Below are positions 60,992 through 64,000 of a DNA stretch of 64,000 nucleotides, piece after piece. The notes beneath the pieces are model-generated. The model did not search any database. It was not told the DNA's origin and was given only the letters and a program-made list of their open reading frames with translations. The stretch spans positions 53,020 through 117,019 of the forward strand of contig NZ_QUBS01000079.1 of the NCBI RefSeq assembly GCF_003390925.1. The letters are read 5' to 3'. Position numbers and translations under genes: made by a program. This DNA comes from Trinickia diaoshuihuensis (GTDB taxonomy: Bacteria; Pseudomonadota; Gammaproteobacteria; Burkholderiales; Burkholderiaceae). How positions within the stretch are numbered: position 1 is the stretch's first letter; each line of letters begins with the position of its first letter.

Positions 60992-62047
60992 ATGCACCTG
61001 CCCTGGTTTCCCATCCGCTCGCGCGCTCGCGGCGTATCGCTGCCCACGGCGATTCAATCGGCCGACGCGGGCGATACGCTCGACGCCCAACTGCGCAACG
61101 AATGCGACGCCATGGCGCGCTTCGCGTTGCGTCACGGCTTGCCGGTTCCGCCTGAATCGATCGCCGAACTCGCCCGCTTGATTTCGGATGGCTCGGGCAC
61201 GACGGAGGCTATCGACGCTCGGCGCACGCTCGCCGTGCTGCATGGCAAGCTCGCCGCCGCGATCGCGCCGGCCACGCCGCATGCGGTGTTGCTGCTCGAC
61301 TCGCACTACCGGCGCGCGCACCCGCTTGCTTGGCTCGGCCCCGTACCGTTGATCCGATTACTGAGCGTCGCGGCCATCGCCTTCCTCATCGCCGTCATTG
61401 CAACCGGCCTTTCGCCCGACGTGTCGGCGGCCAACATCGAACAAGGTTTCCTAACCGCGAGCGGCACGAGTTTGCTCTGGAATACGTTGTTTCTCATATT
61501 TTGCGCGGGACTGGGCGCATCGTTCGCCGCGCTGTTTCAAGCCCATCGTTATATAGCGGATGCCACCTACGATCCGCGCTACGACGCCTCGTACGGCGCC
61601 CGGCTGATCCTCGGCGTCATCGCCGGTTTGATCCTCGTGGAAATGCTCCCGCGCGATCTCTTCGAAAGCGGGGGGATGCGCAGCTTCGGCAAACCTGCCC
61701 TCGCGATGCTCGGCGGTTTCTCGGCCACGGCCGTGCATCGACTCTTGCAACGACTCGTCGATACGCTCGATGCGCTCGTCAAAGGAGATCCGGCCGGCGG
61801 TATCGCCGCGATGCGCAACGCCGAACGAGCGCAAACCGCGCAGACGCGCACGCAGATGCAAAGCGAGATCGCCGCGAGCCTGGTCGAGCTCCAGCAGACG
61901 CTCGACGATACCGTTTCGGCCGACGACGTAAAGCGGCGCCTAGCCGCGCTGACGCGCACGATGCTCGGTGCCGAGCCCATCCGTTCCGGCGCTGCGCTCC
62001 CGCCGTCGTCGAACCTTTCGACACCGAAAGAGACGACGTCTCGGTAA
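60992..62047 (+). CDS. Membrane protein of unknown function
   Basis: 351 residues from ATG 60992 (GAGGAAG upstream). A soluble N-terminal helical part (about 1-110: LDAQLRNECDAMARFALRHGLPVPPESIAELARLISDG) leads to membrane segments at about 122-145, 160-185 and 205-225, then a weaker one near 235-255, and an amphipathic C-terminal helix region (MRNAERAQTAQTRTQMQSEIAASLVELQQTLDDTVSADDVKRRLAALTRTML). It resembles the hypothetical proteins found near membrane-complex genes, but no family is recognised. It converges with the LuxR-type gene, 17 bp between stops. Confidence 0.7.
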   Translation: MHLPWFPIRSRARGVSLPTAIQSADAGDTLDAQLRNECDAMARFALRHGLPVPPESIAELARLISDGSGTTEAIDARRTLAVLHGKLAAAIAPATPHAVLLLDSHYRRAHPLAWLGPVPLIRLLSVAAIAFLIAVIATGLSPDVSAANIEQGFLTASGTSLLWNTLFLIFCAGLGASFAALFQAHRYIADATYDPRYDASYGARLILGVIAGLILVEMLPRDLFESGGMRSFGKPALAMLGGFSATAVHRLLQRLVDTLDALVKGDPAGGIAAMRNAERAQTAQTRTQMQSEIAASLVELQQTLDDTVSADDVKRRLAALTRTMLGAEPIRSGAALPPSSNLSTPKETTSR

Positions 62048-62064
62048 GTCGCAACGTCCTTGCT

Positions 62065-62751
62065 TCATTCGGCGCCCGCGAAGGCCGCGCGCGGCAGCGG
62101 GAGCCGTGCCGTTTCGCCCGAAATGCGGCGCGCGAGCCACAATGCGGCTTCCGTTCGGTTGCTGACGCCGATTTGCCGAAACAGCGCATAAAGATGATTT
62201 TTTATCGTCCCCTCGGCCACGTTCAGCGCACGACAGATCTGCTTGTTCGACTTGCCTTCCGCCAGCAACCTCAGCACCTCCAGTTGACGGGGCGTCAGGC
62301 GATCGAGCCGCCGCTCGCCGAGGTTCGATGGCGTCCGAGCCCCGGCCTCGCCGTCGTCGCGATACCGCGACGGCACGTAGATGGCGCCCGAGGCGACCTG
62401 CTTGAGCGCCAACGCGAACTCCTCGGCGGTCGCGTGCCGCTCGACCACGCCTGCCGCCCCCGCCAGCAGCGCATCCGCGATCGCATGCCGTCCCCCGTTT
62501 CTCACGACAAAGAGCCAAGGCACCGCACCAAAGACATTGGGCAATATTTGCGGCCATCCCACGCGGGCCGCCTCCTCGTCCCATTCGAGCGTGATGGCAT
62601 CGATACCATCGCCGACTAATTCGCCACGCACCCGATAAACATCCTCGGGATTTTCAGCGGACCACACTTGCCAATCTTTATCGAGCTTAAGGAGTGCATC
62701 GGCTACTCCGGCTACGAAAAGGGGCAGACTATCGATCATCAGGACGTTCAT
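62065..62751 (-). CDS. LuxR-type response regulator with atypical receiver
   Basis: 228 residues. N-terminal receiver-like domain (1-120, MNVLMIDSLPLFVAGVADAL) and C-terminal GerE/LuxR helix-turn-helix (about 148-210: LTPRQLEVLRLLAEGKSNKQICRALNVAEGTIKNHLYALFRQIGVSNRTEA). At the end of the third beta strand, where the phosphorylated aspartate normally sits, the sequence is DAITLEWDEE, so Glu56 (or displaced Asp58) occupies the site; the conserved lysine is also not evident (LFVVRNGG). It may act without phosphorylation. No kinase is adjacent. Divergent from the DUF2589 gene, its likely target. Confidence 0.88.
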   Translation of the reverse strand: MNVLMIDSLPLFVAGVADALLKLDKDWQVWSAENPEDVYRVRGELVGDGIDAITLEWDEEAARVGWPQILPNVFGAVPWLFVVRNGGRHAIADALLAGAAGVVERHATAEEFALALKQVASGAIYVPSRYRDDGEAGARTPSNLGERRLDRLTPRQLEVLRLLAEGKSNKQICRALNVAEGTIKNHLYALFRQIGVSNRTEAALWLARRISGETARLPLPRAAFAGAE

Positions 62752-62831
62752 TTATGCGCTTCCCTCGGTAGCGAGATGTTCTATTAACGACGCCTAACAC
62801 ATCTCATTCGGTTGCTTTTTACCGCCGTTTT

Positions 62832-62855
62832 CTTCGGTGCGCACTAGCACCGAAG
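62832..62855. promoter_or_regulatory. Perfect 9-bp inverted repeat between luxR-type and DUF2589 genes
   Basis: CTTCGGTGC (62832-62840), GCACTA, GCACCGAAG (62847-62855). No T-run on either strand, so a protein-binding site is more likely than a terminator. It lies 81 bp before the luxR-type start and about 180 bp before the DUF2589 start. Confidence 0.55.
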
Positions 62856-63032
62856 GTCCATGACCGTCGTACTAATCCTAAAGGCCCGTGGCAGCGCGGC
62901 CCAGCGCGGCGCATCGGTCCTGGGTCTCCGGCCATGACCAGCGGCCCCTTCGTTCATTTACTCGAACCCCGTAATCTGAACCTCGTCAGCGTACCCGCGC
63001 TGCGCTATTTCCAACACGGAGGGTTTTTTGTT

Positions 63033-63716
63033 ATGGACGCGAATTTTATCGGGTCGGTCATCAACGCATTGCCGATGGACCAAATGATTGCCGGCCCCTT
63101 GAAAGCGATGATTACTGCGCAAACACAAGCGGCCAAAAGCTACGCCGACTTTCTGATGCAGGTTTGCATTCAAGACGGCAAAGCCGTCGCCGTGCAGTTC
63201 GATTACGACGAATCGCTCGTCGATGAAAACGGCGTGTCCAAGGGCATCGTTCAAAAAACGATGCGCATTCCGCTTCTGGCCGCGATCGTGCATCCGATCA
63301 TTGCGATCGAAGAAGGGACCATCGACTTCGAGCTCGAGATCACGCAATCGGAGAAATCGTCGTCGTCGACGGAAGCCGGCGGCGAGATTCAGGCGAAGCT
63401 CGGGTGGGGCCCGGTGAGCGTCAGTATTTCGGGGCGCGTGTCGCACAAGTCCGAGCAAACGCGCAGCACCGATACGCGCGCCAAATACTCGATCCATACG
63501 CAGGTGCGCCGCCAGCCGCCGCCCGAAGCGCTGATGCGTGTCATCGATTTTTTGACCGATGCCGCGACCAAGCCCGTGGTGACGGAAGACAAATCCAAAT
63601 CCCCGAAGGCCCTGCCGCCGACGCCGACCGACGGCACGCTCGTCGGCCAGAAGAGCGACGGCGCGGCGCCGGGCGCGGCCGGCGCACAGCCGCAACCGGC
63701 GAGCACGACGCCTTGA
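63033..63716 (+). CDS. DUF2589-like protein
   Basis: 227 residues from ATG 63033 with ACGGAGGG 10 bp upstream; the frame is open to 62934 but without a ribosome site. MDQMIAGPLKAMITAQTQAAKSYADFLMQVC, VAVQFDYDESLVDENGVSKGIVQKTMRIPLLAAIVHPIIAIEEGTIDFELEI follow the DUF2589 pattern (helical N-terminus, then a beta-sandwich with IPLL...P.I.IEE.TIDF). A Ser/Glu-rich loop and Gly-rich strands follow (about 120-160), and the last 45 residues are Pro/Ala-rich and disordered. No signal peptide. The function of the family is unknown; genes often occur in tandem with proline-rich partners, as here. Confidence 0.75.
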   Translation: MDANFIGSVINALPMDQMIAGPLKAMITAQTQAAKSYADFLMQVCIQDGKAVAVQFDYDESLVDENGVSKGIVQKTMRIPLLAAIVHPIIAIEEGTIDFELEITQSEKSSSSTEAGGEIQAKLGWGPVSVSISGRVSHKSEQTRSTDTRAKYSIHTQVRRQPPPEALMRVIDFLTDAATKPVVTEDKSKSPKALPPTPTDGTLVGQKSDGAAPGAAGAQPQPASTTP

Positions 63717-63746
63717 CGCGTCCGACCGAGCCTAGCGGAGAACGCC

Positions 63747-64000
63747 ATGTTCAAGCTTTTCAGGCGCCGTCGCGCGAGCGGCCAGCCCGATACCCCGCGC
63801 GAGCGGCAAGCCTCGCAGGCAGCCGGCGATATCGATTCATGGCAGAGATGGGATGGCCCCCCGGGGGCGCCGCGTGAAACAGACGCGGGAGTGGGCGCAG
63901 CGCCGCCATCGGCTTCGCCGGCGCGGGACCATCGGCATGCGGATGCCGCACCGCCGGGCGGCCCGCCGCCCGCTCCGCCCGAGCCGCCCAGGCCGCCTCC
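63747..64000 (+). CDS. Proline-rich protein, 3' end outside the window
   Basis: Open from ATG 63747 (GGAG 9 bp upstream) to the right edge, 84 codons so far. The N-terminus MFKLFRRRRASGQPDTPRER is strongly basic, followed by SWQRWDGPPGAPRE and increasingly Pro/Ala-rich sequence (PPGGPPPAPPEPPRPP). It starts 30 bp after the DUF2589 gene in the same direction, so the two form an operon. Basic N-terminus plus a long proline tract suggests a flexible tether between a membrane or nucleic acid and a downstream domain not visible here. Confidence 0.6.
   Translation, partial: MFKLFRRRRASGQPDTPRERQASQAAGDIDSWQRWDGPPGAPRETDAGVGAAPPSASPARDHRHADAAPPGGPPPAPPEPPRPP

Overview
The window looks like chromosomal DNA of a Burkholderiaceae beta-proteobacterium (Burkholderia / Paraburkholderia / Trinickia type). 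The DNA is GC-rich with GC-ending codons, genes sit close together with ATGA overlaps, and the gene families (DUF4148, entericidin-like lipoprotein, sulfonate and sulfate uptake genes, nirBD with a NasA-type nitrate reductase) are typical of that group. I saw no rRNA, tRNA, CRISPR array, insertion sequence or prophage. Genus is inferred from family content only.

Layout. 1-5.2 kb: the end of a class III aminotransferase, an Lrp/AsnC regulator, a tartrate/D-malate dehydrogenase, a succinate-semialdehyde dehydrogenase, then a divergent SDR/LysR pair. 5.2-13.5 kb: sulfur uptake, with cysTWA on the minus strand divergent from ssuD-ssuC-ssuB, then an SsuA-type binding protein and a sulfate-binding protein with a Tat-like signal. 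13.6-17.2 kb: a zinc-ribbon protein, a 42-residue entericidin-like lipoprotein, a large lipoprotein resembling GH54 alpha-L-arabinofuranosidase, and a 47-residue Arg/Glu protein. 17.3-26.6 kb: S9 peptidase, Cache chemoreceptor, D-amino-acid dehydrogenase-like oxidase, Ntn-type acylase, a 52-residue protein behind two palindromes, and a PfkB kinase. 26.8-31.2 kb: a coupled exported three-gene operon (polysaccharide deacetylase, DUF4015 glycosidase, beta-lactamase-like/NamZ fusion). 31.4-38.6 kb: MASE4-GGDEF cyclase, small envelope proteins, SPFH protein, VapBC-type toxin-antitoxin, lipoprotein, YghA-like SDR.

38.6-45.8 kb: a 1119-residue protein behind a perfect plant-inducible-promoter (PIP) box with a correctly spaced -10, so it is probably a type III secretion effector; then queF-yhhQ (queuosine precursor reduction and uptake), an XRE-S24 regulator and a GST. 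46-48.6 kb: TIM-barrel protein, a small acidic protein and a chromate transporter whose frame has no canonical start codon but an ATT overlapping the upstream stop. 48.7-57.1 kb: peroxiredoxin, then nirB-nirD-nasA-nasT-nasS. The nirB leader carries an NtrC-like site, a sigma-54 promoter, a hexaloop hairpin of the type bound by ANTAR proteins and an intrinsic terminator, while the operon itself encodes the antiterminator/sensor pair NasT/NasS.

57.2-64 kb: an HPP-CBS membrane protein and a marR-clcA pair that share operator-like sites, an unknown two- to four-helix membrane protein, a LuxR-type regulator with an altered receiver, and, across a perfect 9-bp inverted repeat, a DUF2589 gene followed by a proline-rich gene that runs off the end. 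The most informative observations are the PIP-controlled effector, the self-contained nitrate attenuation circuit, the bacterial GH54-like lipoprotein, the deacetylase/DUF4015/NamZ operon and the ATT start of chrA.
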